DNA of 40,285 nucleotides. Origin: Phaeodactylibacter sp. Its GTDB lineage: Bacteria > Bacteroidota > Bacteroidia > Chitinophagales > Saprospiraceae. A model generated the notes under the pieces. It did no database searches. It saw only the letters and a program-made list of their open reading frames with translations, and was not told the DNA's origin. The position numbers were made by a program, and so were the translations under genes. Where the stretch lies: contig JAGFJD010000361.1 of the NCBI GenBank assembly GCA_024102975.1, forward strand, positions 1 through 40,285, given 5' to 3'. Of the stretch, positions 17,464-26,100 are shown piece by piece. Numbering within the stretch: the stretch's first letter is position 1; every line of letters starts with the position of its first letter.

Positions 17464-18894
17464 TCAGAACCCAAAATACCCCTCCGCATTCCTGTAACAA
17501 ATATCCTTTACAATCCCCCCCAGCCATTCCACATCCCCGGGCAGTTCTCCGTTGTGCACGTCTTTGCCGATGAGGTTGCAGAGCAGCCGGCGGAAGTATT
17601 CGTGCCGGGGGAAGGACAGGAAGCTCCGGCTGTCCGTCAGCATGCCGATGAAGCAGCTGAGCAGGCCCATGTTGGACAGGGCGTTGAGCTGTTTTTCCAT
17701 GCCGTCCTTCTGGTCGAGGAACCACCAGGCGGAGCCGAACTGCATCTTGCCCCGCACCGAACCGTCGTTGAAATTGCCGATCATAGTGGCCATCACCTCA
17801 TTATCCCGGGGATTGAGGTTGTAGAGGATGGTTTTGGCCAGCTTGTCTTCCGAATCGAGGCGGTTGAGAAACCGGGCGAGGGCGGCGGCCTGGCTGAAAT
17901 CGCCAATGCTGTCGAAGCCGGTGTCGGGTCCCAGCCGGCGCATCATGCGGCTGCTGTTGTTGCGCAGGGCGCCCAGGTGAAATTGCTGCACCCAGCCCTT
18001 CTCCGCATAGAGGCGCCCCAGTTCATAAAGAATAGCTGACTTAAAGGCAAGGCTTTCTTCCGCAGACAACTCCTGGCCGGAAAGCCGCTTCTTCAGGGCG
18101 GCGTCCACCTGATTGTGCGTAAAAGGCGCTGCGTATACCTGTTCCAGGCCATGGTCAGAAAGGCGGCAACCATTGTCGTCGAAAAACCGGATGCGGTTGC
18201 TCAGGGCTTGCAGCAGGGCGTCGAAGTCATGGATTTCGACGCCTGCCGCCTGGCCCAGCTTATGCAGATAGCCTGTAAATTCTTCTTTGTCGATCAGGAT
18301 GGCTTTGTCGGGGCGAAAAGCCGGCCGCATCTGTATCTCGAAGCTGTCGTCGGCTTTGGCCAGCCGGTGGTGTTCGAGGTTGTCTGTCGGGTCGTCCGTG
18401 GAGCAAACCACCGCCACGTTCATCTTGCGCAGCAGGTTGCGGGTGCTGTACGCTGGCGTGCTGAGCAGGGCGTTGCACTGTTCGTAGATGCCGTCCGCCG
18501 TTTTGGAGTTCAGCAGTTCGGAGATGCCGAAATAGCGCTGTAGCTCCAGGTGCGTCCAGTGAAACAGTGGGTTGCGGATGGTAAAAGGGACGGTTTCGGC
18601 CCATTTGCGGAATTTCTCCGCATCGCCGGCGCTGCCGGTTATGTATTTTTCCGGAACGCCCAGGGTGCGCATGGCCCGCCATTTGTAGTGGTCGCCCTGC
18701 AGCCAGATGGCGGCCAGGTTCGGGAAGTTTTTATCCGCAGCGATCTCATCCGGCGGCAGGTGGTTGTGGTAGTCGATAATGGGTTGTTCCCTGGCGTACT
18801 CGTGGTAGAGGATTTCCGCTGTCCGGTTCTCCAGCAGGAAGTTCTCGTCCAGGAAGGGCTTGACATCAGTCGTGACGGCAGGCATAGGCATCAT
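17464..18894 (-). CDS. uxaC: Glucuronate/galacturonate isomerase
   Basis: Cytosolic uronate isomerase, converting D-galacturonate to D-tagaturonate (and D-glucuronate to D-fructuronate), an amidohydrolase-fold enzyme. Landmarks are FLDENFLLENRTAEILYHEYA, DYHNHLPPDEIA (metal ligands His43, His45), IWLQGDHYKWRAMRTLGV, and NPLFHWTHLELQRYFGI, all nearly identical to UxaC signatures. The start at 18894 is chosen because it gives the normal N-terminus (476 residues) and its ATG overlaps the stop codon of the upstream esterase as ATGA. A longer in-frame start at 19047 would add about 50 unrelated residues. Two further ATGs follow at 18891 and 18885. Confidence 0.95.
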   Translation of the reverse strand: MMPMPAVTTDVKPFLDENFLLENRTAEILYHEYAREQPIIDYHNHLPPDEIAADKNFPNLAAIWLQGDHYKWRAMRTLGVPEKYITGSAGDAEKFRKWAETVPFTIRNPLFHWTHLELQRYFGISELLNSKTADGIYEQCNALLSTPAYSTRNLLRKMNVAVVCSTDDPTDNLEHHRLAKADDSFEIQMRPAFRPDKAILIDKEEFTGYLHKLGQAAGVEIHDFDALLQALSNRIRFFDDNGCRLSDHGLEQVYAAPFTHNQVDAALKKRLSGQELSAEESLAFKSAILYELGRLYAEKGWVQQFHLGALRNNSSRMMRRLGPDTGFDSIGDFSQAAALARFLNRLDSEDKLAKTILYNLNPRDNEVMATMIGNFNDGSVRGKMQFGSAWWFLDQKDGMEKQLNALSNMGLLSCFIGMLTDSRSFLSFPRHEYFRRLLCNLIGKDVHNGELPGDVEWLGGIVKDICYRNAEGYFGF

Positions 18895-19673
18895 TTTTTG
18901 TCGTTCCGATAATTGGCCAATGGCAGGCCCAGTTCTTCGATGCCTTCCATAGCCAGCCGGGCATATTCGGTAGCGCCCTTCAGGGTCAGGTGGGTGTTGT
19001 CCTGTTCCCCGTCCGGAAAACGCTCGTACTGGCCCGGTTTCACCCAAAGATAGATTTCTTTGGACTTTTCAGGGCCCAGGGCTTCGATGAAGCCTTCCGT
19101 TTTCAGCTGGTGGTCGATGAACGGCACGTTCATCTCTGTGGCTACAGCCCTCGTCACGAAAGGGTATGCGCCGTGGGTGTCCACCAGCGTGCCCTGCTCG
19201 TTGAAGTTGCGCCGGACGATGGATGAAAGCAGCACCGGAAACGCCCCCCGCGCTCTGGTTTCCCGCACGAATTTTTCCAGGTTGCGGCGGTAACCGGTAT
19301 AGGGGTTGGTGTATCGGGCCGGATCCTTTTCTTTCATGTCGTTGTGGCCAAACTGAATGAATACATAGTCCCCGGAACGCAGCTCCGCCAGCACGGCTTC
19401 CCAGCGCCCTTCGTCGATGAAGCTCCTGGTACTGCGGCCATTTACCGCATGGTTGCGTACTTCTGCGTTCTCGTTGAAGAAGGAAGGCAACAACTGCCCC
19501 CATCCCCGTTCCGGGTTGATTTCGGGCGCTCCGGGCTTATCCGCCATCGTCGAATCGCCGACCATGAAAACCCTGATCTCCGGTTGGGCCAACTGTCCCG
19601 TGAAAGAAAAAGCCAGGACGCCCAGCATAACCGGCAACAGCAGTTTTATTTTTTTCCTTTTGAGCAGGTTCAT
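18891..19673 (-). CDS. Rhamnogalacturonan acetylesterase-like SGNH hydrolase (CE12 type)
   Basis: Secreted or periplasmic deacetylase of pectin, 260 residues. An N-terminal membrane-type signal (about 1-29) precedes an SGNH domain. Block I is GDSTMAD with nucleophile Ser41, block II HAVNGRSTRSF (Gly79), block III GHNDMKEKD (Asn111), block V DNTHLTLKGA with Asp225 and His228. The GDSTMA plus DNTHL arrangement is the rhamnogalacturonan acetylesterase/CE12 pattern. It sits 11 bases downstream of the GH28 gene and overlaps uxaC by four bases, so it is firmly within the operon. Deacetylation would open pectin to the GH28 and CE8 enzymes. Confidence 0.92.
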   Translation of the reverse strand: MNLLKRKKIKLLLPVMLGVLAFSFTGQLAQPEIRVFMVGDSTMADKPGAPEINPERGWGQLLPSFFNENAEVRNHAVNGRSTRSFIDEGRWEAVLAELRSGDYVFIQFGHNDMKEKDPARYTNPYTGYRRNLEKFVRETRARGAFPVLLSSIVRRNFNEQGTLVDTHGAYPFVTRAVATEMNVPFIDHQLKTEGFIEALGPEKSKEIYLWVKPGQYERFPDGEQDNTHLTLKGATEYARLAMEGIEELGLPLANYRNDKK

Positions 19674-19684
19674 CGTTTGTTCTT

Positions 19685-21106
19685 TTAGTTGTCGGCCGGC
19701 GTTTCCACCAATGTTCCGTTCAGGTAAAAATCGCGGAACTCCAGGCCTTCGGCGAATTCGATGGAGTTGCCTTTTTCCGCGCCGTCAAAACGGCAGTTGA
19801 CAATATGGACGTTCTTTACAGGGTGTTGCCCGCTATAGCCGTCGATCAGCACGCCGTATTTGCTTTTGGACGACTGCACGTTCTCAACGAAGATGTTCTG
19901 CACTACCGGGATGAAGGTTTGGTTGGTATCCGAATAGATGGGATAGCGCATGTTCACCCGGACGACGGCTTCGCCCACTTCGCCCACGGCAATGTTCCTG
20001 AAATACAGGTTCTCTATCGTCCCGCCCCGCACCTTATTGGTTTTCACCCGGATGGCCCGGTCGAGGTTGGGGCTGTCCATCCGGCAGTCTTCCCCGAAGA
20101 TATTCCGGGCGCCGCCCGACACTTCGCTGCCGATGACGATGCCCCCGTGGCCGTCTTTCATGCGGCAACCCTGTACGACGACGTTCTCGATGGGCCTGCC
20201 GATGCGGCGGCCATCCTGGTTCCTTCCGGATTTGAGGGCGATGCAGTCATCGCCGGTATCGAAGTAGCAGTTCTTGATGAGCACGTTGCGGCAGCTCTCC
20301 GGGTCGCACCCGTCGCTGTTGGGCCCGTGGCTGATTACGCGCACATTTTGGATGGCAATATTTTCGCTCAGGACCGGGTGGATGATCCACATCGGGGAAT
20401 TCAGGATGGTGACGCTGTCGATCAGGATGTTGCGGCAGCGGTACGGCTGGATGAAATTCGGGCGCAGGTAGGCCCCTTCGCCCAGTATTCGCTCCTCTAC
20501 CGGCACTTCCCGCGTATTCCAGCCGAACAGTCGCGGGCGGCTGAGGCTGTCTTTCTGGCTGGGCATCCCTTCCCGCCATCCGTATTCTTCTTTGTCCACC
20601 CACTTCCACCAGTTGGTCGAATCTGCCTGCCCGTCGAGGGTCCCGCCACCGGTGATGGCGATGTTCTCCTGTTCGAAAGCGTAGATCAGCGGAGAGTAGT
20701 TCATGCACTCCACGCCTTCCCAGCGGGTGAAAACTACCGGAAGATAGTGTTCCGGCAAAGTGCTGAACCGGATGGTGGCTCCTTCGGAGATATGCAGGTT
20801 GACATTGCTTTTCAGGTGGATGGGGCCGTTGACGGCGTATTCACCTGGTGGGACTTCCACCGTTCCCCCGCCTTCCGAATGGCACTTTTCAATAGCCGCC
20901 CGGATGGCCGGCAGGCAATCGGCCTGGCCGCCGGCCACCGCACCGAACCCGGTGATGTCAAAAACGGCATCCGGAAAAACAGGCGGCCGGATGGAGTCGA
21001 TGATCTGCTCCATCTGCGCCCAGGGCGCGCCGGCCGCCTGCTCCGGCGGGTTGGTTTTACAAGCCGCCAGGGCGATAAGTATGATGAAATAGGTTAGACG
21101 TCTCAT
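19685..21106 (-). CDS. GH28 polygalacturonase lipoprotein
   Basis: Hydrolyses alpha-1,4-galacturonosyl bonds of polygalacturonate. The chosen ATG at 21106 gives a 473-residue protein starting MRRLTYFIILIALAAC, a lipoprotein signal with Cys at about 16. A longer frame from 21133 would overlap the upstream gene and put charged residues before the signal. The right-handed beta-helix shows GH28 active-site motifs: NSDGCDPE (Asp265), TGDDCIALKSG (Asp286, Asp287), GHGGIVIGSE (His320) and IRVKTN (Arg353, Lys355). The SDGCDP form rather than NTDG is common in exo-acting bacterial members, so release of galacturonate monomers is plausible. The gap to the upstream isomerase gene is 10 bases. Confidence 0.93.
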   Translation of the reverse strand: MRRLTYFIILIALAACKTNPPEQAAGAPWAQMEQIIDSIRPPVFPDAVFDITGFGAVAGGQADCLPAIRAAIEKCHSEGGGTVEVPPGEYAVNGPIHLKSNVNLHISEGATIRFSTLPEHYLPVVFTRWEGVECMNYSPLIYAFEQENIAITGGGTLDGQADSTNWWKWVDKEEYGWREGMPSQKDSLSRPRLFGWNTREVPVEERILGEGAYLRPNFIQPYRCRNILIDSVTILNSPMWIIHPVLSENIAIQNVRVISHGPNSDGCDPESCRNVLIKNCYFDTGDDCIALKSGRNQDGRRIGRPIENVVVQGCRMKDGHGGIVIGSEVSGGARNIFGEDCRMDSPNLDRAIRVKTNKVRGGTIENLYFRNIAVGEVGEAVVRVNMRYPIYSDTNQTFIPVVQNIFVENVQSSKSKYGVLIDGYSGQHPVKNVHIVNCRFDGAEKGNSIEFAEGLEFRDFYLNGTLVETPADN

Positions 21107-21116
21107 GCTTTGCTTT

Positions 21117-22040
21117 TTACCATTCATTCTCAAAACCGGGCTTGTTGTATATTTCCGCCCAGTCCCGATGGCCCTCTGTAAAACTGGCCAGGCACCAGGT
21201 GAACATAAAGTCCACCGAGGGCGGCGCGATGGTGTCGTGGTAGGTCGGCGTCACGTTGATGGCCGTTTCGTCAAAAATATGGGCGTAGACGTTGACCTGC
21301 TCTTCGGGCAGCGCGCAGTTTTGAAGGACGTAGGGCACGTCCCCCTCGATGTCCGTTTCGCAGCGGAAGTGGTAAATTTCTTCCTTGGCGTTGGGGCCCA
21401 GGCCGTGGGGGCCGTCCGGCCCGTGGAAATGCGGCGGGTAGCTGCCCACGCCGCCCCGCTGGGCCATGTAGGTGTCGCCGAAGAGCAGGCGGCAGGCCTG
21501 CACGTTCTGGTCGACCAGCTTGAAAACGGTCCTGCGCGACATGGGGCGCCGGTTGCCCAGGGTGGCCGCCAGTTCGGTGCCTTCGATGTCGGCATGGCGG
21601 ACCAGTTGCACCGGGTGGGCGGTATGGCAGTCCACGGCTTTGAACTCGCTGACATCGCAGAAGCCTTCCGCTTCGATGTGCACAATGTTGTTGATGCCCG
21701 CGTACAGGACGTCGCCCTTGCCCAGGGCGTAATTTTCTCCGCCGGCGGCGATCTTCGCTTTTCCGCGGTTGACATAGTATACCGCCTCTTCGCCAGCGAG
21801 CGTACGTTCGGCGCCGTGCCCGCCCTCCAGGGCTATTCTGGCCAGGCGGAGATAGCGAAAGGTCGAGTTGTCTGCCGTGATGATCTCCTGGACTTCATTC
21901 AGTGCAGGGGCGGCGTCGAACGCTTCCACTTTGCGGATTTCATCCTTAAGCGGCACAGCCACCCGGAGGTCATGCCGGCGCTGCTGCGGCGTTTTGGGGC
22001 TGCCTGTCCTGGTTTCGCCTATTGTTTTGGGTTGTACCAT
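21117..22040 (-). CDS. KduI/IolB-family isomerase, probable 4-deoxy-L-threo-5-hexosulose-uronate ketol-isomerase
   Basis: Cupin-fold isomerase of the KduI/IolB superfamily, 307 residues from the ATG at 22040 (a longer frame to 22082 adds 14 unlikely residues). Probable metal ligands are His204 and His206 in SYPPHFHG, Glu220 or Glu221 in KEEIYHF, and His268 in TPTYHD. The segments GNRRPMSRRTVFKLVD and SYPPHFHGPDG look more like 5-deoxy-glucuronate isomerase (IolB) than enterobacterial KduI, which has CHTHERR at this place. However, the next gene is a clear kduD and there are no inositol genes here, so context favours the KduI reaction. Superfamily membership is firm; exact substrate is inferred. 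Confidence 0.82.
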   Translation of the reverse strand: MVQPKTIGETRTGSPKTPQQRRHDLRVAVPLKDEIRKVEAFDAAPALNEVQEIITADNSTFRYLRLARIALEGGHGAERTLAGEEAVYYVNRGKAKIAAGGENYALGKGDVLYAGINNIVHIEAEGFCDVSEFKAVDCHTAHPVQLVRHADIEGTELAATLGNRRPMSRRTVFKLVDQNVQACRLLFGDTYMAQRGGVGSYPPHFHGPDGPHGLGPNAKEEIYHFRCETDIEGDVPYVLQNCALPEEQVNVYAHIFDETAINVTPTYHDTIAPPSVDFMFTWCLASFTEGHRDWAEIYNKPGFENEW

Positions 22041-22122
22041 ATTGCTTCTTAGTTTTTTATTTCGTGCCGGCAGTGCCGGCAATAACTCACTCCTTCACTC
22101 ATCAACCAACCGTGCCCGTGGC

Positions 22123-22890
22123 TTACCGCGCCATCCAGCCGCCATCTACGGTGACCAGCGTGCCGTTGACGTAATTGCTGGCTGCGGAAGCCAGGAAAAC
22201 CACGGCGCCCGCCAGGTCCTCGGGTGCGCCCCAGCGGCCGGCGGGTATCCTTTTCAGGATTTCGGCAGACCGGCCGGGGTCGTCCTGGAGTTTTTGCGTA
22301 TTGTCCGTCCGGAAATATCCGGGAGCGATGGCGTTGACCTGGATATTGTGCCTGGCCCATTCGTTGGCCAGCGCTTTGGTGATCCCGGCGACGCCATGTT
22401 TGCTGGCGGTGTAGGCCGGCACGGTGATGCCTCCGGAAAAGGAGAGCAACGAAGCGACGTTTATGATCTTGCCGCCGCCGTTTCCGATCATGTGCCGGGC
22501 CGCCAGCTGCGACATATAGAAGGAGGCGGTGAGGTTGACTTCCAGTACCCGGTCCCACTCCTCCAGAGGGTAGTCGGCGGCGGGGTAGCGGGCAATGGTG
22601 CCGCCGTTGTTGACCAGTATGTCCAGCCGGCCGGCCTGGGCCAGGGCCTGTGTGAATAGCTGTTCCACAGAACTGCGCTCGCCGAGGTCTGCCGCCAGGC
22701 TGCTGCCATGCCCGCCAAGGGCTTCGATTTGGCGCAGGGTCTCGTCTGTGCCTCCCGGCCTGGAACTGCTGCAGATGACAAAAGCTCCGGCCCGGGCCAG
22801 CGCAATGGCCATTGCCTGCCCCAGGCCCCGGCTGGCGCCGGTAACCAGCGCCGCCTTATTATGGAGAGAAAATAAAGAAGAGCGTGACAT
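22123..22890 (-). CDS. kduD: 2-dehydro-3-deoxy-D-gluconate 5-dehydrogenase
   Basis: Short-chain dehydrogenase that reduces 2,5-diketo-3-deoxygluconate to KDG in the cytosol, 255 residues from the ATG at 22890. The cofactor loop TGASRGLG is at residues 17-24, the catalytic Ser147, Tyr160 and Lys164 lie in VASLLSFSGGITVPAYTASK, and the C-terminal half (NEWARHNIQVNAIAPGYF, RSAEILKRIPAGRWG, YVNGTLVTVDGGW) is almost word-for-word KduD. The usual NNAG motif is NNGG here (94-97), a small deviation. A longer in-frame start at 22965 is unlikely. It is the first gene of the minus-strand catabolic operon, divergent from the regulator. Confidence 0.94.
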   Translation of the reverse strand: MSRSSLFSLHNKAALVTGASRGLGQAMAIALARAGAFVICSSSRPGGTDETLRQIEALGGHGSSLAADLGERSSVEQLFTQALAQAGRLDILVNNGGTIARYPAADYPLEEWDRVLEVNLTASFYMSQLAARHMIGNGGGKIINVASLLSFSGGITVPAYTASKHGVAGITKALANEWARHNIQVNAIAPGYFRTDNTQKLQDDPGRSAEILKRIPAGRWGAPEDLAGAVVFLASAASNYVNGTLVTVDGGWMAR

Positions 22891-22985
22891 AAACATCATT
22901 AATTTACCAAAGACGAGGCTAAAGGTAAAAAGAGCAGAGGCAAAAAATGGCGCAGGATTTAACAAATGACCGGCGGTTTTTCACA

Positions 22986-23039
22986 TTTCAGGCCTGATAG
23001 TCAAAGCGATAGGCAAAAAACAAAATTTTATGCCTGAAA
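22986..23039. promoter_or_regulatory. Candidate operator: TCAGGCCTGA palindrome plus distant half-site
   Basis: In the 276-base divergent spacer (22891-23166) between kduD and the regulator, a perfect 10-base palindrome TCAGGCCTGA (22988-22997) is followed by a third copy of the half-site, GCCTGAAA, at 23032-23039, mirroring TTTCAGGC at 22986-22993. Spacing between the outer arms is 38 bases. This is where a binding site of the AraC-type output domain would be expected. No clear TAnnTTTG box was found on either strand. Confidence 0.35.
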
Positions 23040-23166
23040 AAAGACAGCTATAGAATATGATTCTTTTGGAACGGGAAAAAATAATTTTTTATCTTAACAC
23101 TATAATAGCCGGGTTCCCCCGGGGAATCCGGTATCCTGTAAACAAACAGCAAGAGAGGTCCTGGAA

Positions 23167-26100
23167 ATGGCCAATAAGAGTTCCTGCAAATACAACCAGA
23201 TTAGTTTACTGCTTCTGTTTATTTTCTCCTTGCCCGTTTTGGCCGGAGCAACGGAACCCTATACCCCCCGGGTTGTCAACCCGCTTTCCGAGTCCTGGCG
23301 CTGGAAACACTTCCCAGAGCTGGAAGGCAATGGAGTCCGGTCTATCGCCGAAGATGCCCGGGGAAGAATCTGGGTGGGGTACAACCATGGCGTCTATGAG
23401 TACGACAGCTACCGCTGGGCGCCGCACGGCCCCGAACAAGGCCTGCCCGGCATGCCGGTGGAAAAAGTGTTTGCCGCCCGGGACGGATCCATTTACGCCG
23501 CCGCTACCAATGGCATTTACCGGTATGCCGACGATTACTGGGCACCGGTACTGGTACCTGAAAGGGACACGGCCCTCCAGTTTTACCGGATCGCTGAATT
23601 GTCCGACGGAAGCCTCATGTTCTCTTCCGATATTGGGGTCATTCACCTGTCGCAAAAACGGCGGCCCATCTTTTATACTTCTGCCTCCAAAGCCCGGGCG
23701 TTGAAACGCTACTTTAAAAATGCCGACTGGATCAGGCTACCGGAAGAAGCCATGGCCGGAGGCGATTTTCTGGACGTTTCGGACATCCTTGAAGACCACA
23801 GCGGAAAAATATGGTTTGCCCTGACCCTGCCAGAAGAAAGAGGGCTTCTTTTAAAATTCAACCGGCCGGAAAGCCCGGGCGCTTTTTTGGCCGGTTACGA
23901 GGTAATAGCCTCGGGCGAGGAGTTCCGGCTTGGTGAGGGGCAGAAGCTGATACAGGCTGCCGATAAAAGGGTTTGGGTAGTCAATACGACGACCAAGATC
24001 GGGATAACCGTCTTCGGGGATAAACAAGTGGAGTACATTAAATTGGCAGATATTTTCGGCGGCGACGAGTTCATGACGGACATTGTCCGGTCTTCGGACG
24101 GAACCATCTGGGTGGGCTCTCTCGGAAAGCTGTACGCATTCCGGGATGGCGCCTGGGAAATCTATACTTCTCCTCAGTACAATATTCCCGCCAACCAGTT
24201 GATGCTGCAGGAGTCAATTCATAACAAGCTCTGGGTGGCCGGCTATAAATCCAAGGTCTTCCTCCTGGACTTTTCTTCCGACCGCTGGGTTACCTATGCC
24301 GGGCTCAACTTCCAGTGCGAAGGGCCGCAGGGAGAACAATGGTTCATCGAAGCCGGCGGAAAAGCCGTGTGCCGGACCGATGAGGGCTGGGTCGCCTATA
24401 CCGGGGCGGATGGCCTGATCGACGCTCCGATACGGATCATCTCCACTTCCCGGGGCCAGGTCTGGGTGGCGGGTTCTCACCGGAACCAGGCCGCAACCGG
24501 CGTGTTGAAGGACGGCCGTTGGGAGAAGCACCTCCACCCAAAACTCTCCTGGGGCATCGATTACCGGGCAGTCTTCGAAGCTGCCGACGGCACGCTGTGG
24601 TTTGGCGGCAGCGTCGACCACGAAAAAGACAGGGGGCAGTTGGGAGGCGTGCTGCAACTGCCGGCACCCTGGCAGGAACCGCTGCACTGGATTCATCACG
24701 TGTCCGGTAAAAACGGCCTGATCCAGTCCAATGCCTACGGCATTGGGCAATCTTCCGACGGGAGGATTTGGCTGGGAGGGGGGAGCCTCCACTATTATGA
24801 CGGAGAAAAATGGGGGCGGCCGGAGGACAGCCGGCTGCGGCAGTTCGTCAATATCGTACACAGCTCCGGCGGAAAACTCATCGTGGGATCCCGCTATTAC
24901 GGGGTTTTTATCCACGATTTCCAGGGGGAAGAATGGAAGAATTTCAATACCGCTCACGGCTTGTCGGGAAATACGATCATCAGCATCGACGCCGTGGCCG
25001 ACAGCTTCCTCCTGGTGGCAACCGAAAACGACATCTGCCGCTTCGACGGAGAAAAGTGGGTGAGCAATATCTTTCCGCCCGAGTTCAATATGGATGTGGA
25101 AGGAGGATCTATTTTTCACGATAGCCAGGGAGCAGTCTGGATCAATCACTCCAGCCGGAAGTGGAAACGCCGGGCGTTCAGTTACGGCAAAACCGAGGAA
25201 GGCCCCTACCAAAACTATTTAACCTACCGCTACCTGCCGGACAACCAACCTCCCGAGACAGATATCCTCTCCTTTGAGGAAGAAGTGTCTCCCAAAGGCA
25301 ACACCTTTATCGAATGGAATGGGCGGGACTACTTCGCGCAATCCGACGCTCAGCGCCTTTCGTTCTCTTACCGCCTGGATGGCGGGGCCTGGTCTTCCTT
25401 CTCTCCGGAAAAGCACGACAAGTTCCAGAACCTGGCTACCGGCGTTCACCGGCTGGAAGTGCGGGCGCGGGACCTCGATATGAACATCGACCCGACCCCC
25501 GCCGCTATCACTTTTACCGTGCAGCCGCCGGTCTGGAAACAACCCTGGTTTATTCTGCTGATGCTGGCTTTCGTCACTATCCTGGCCATTTACGAATACC
25601 GGATTATTACCAAGAAGCAAAAACTCGAAAAGCTCAACGCCTCCCTCAGCCAGGCTAATGACAACCTGAAGAGGAAAAGCCGCCAGATCGAATTGCAAAA
25701 CGAAGAGATCACCGCCCAGAAGGAACAAATCCTGCTTCAGGCACAGGAACTGGCGGCCAGCAATATCAACCTGGAAGAACGCAACCAGAAGATTCGCCAG
25801 CAGAAGGACGAACTCGAAAAGATGGTGGTGCAGGTGGAAGAGCTGTCCCGCGCCAAACTCGGCTTTTTCACCAATATCTCTCATGAGCTGCGCACGCCGC
25901 TGACCCTGATCCTCGGGCCGGTGGAACAACTGCAGAGCAGCGCCGCCAGCCTGTCTGAGGCGGAACGGCAGCGCCTCTACGAGATTATTCACCGCAATTC
26001 TGCGCGCCTGCTCAAGCTGATCAACCAATTGCTGGAGTTGAGGCGCATCGAGAACAGCTCGCTGGAACTCAGCCTGCAGCCGCTGGACCTTCCGGAGTTT

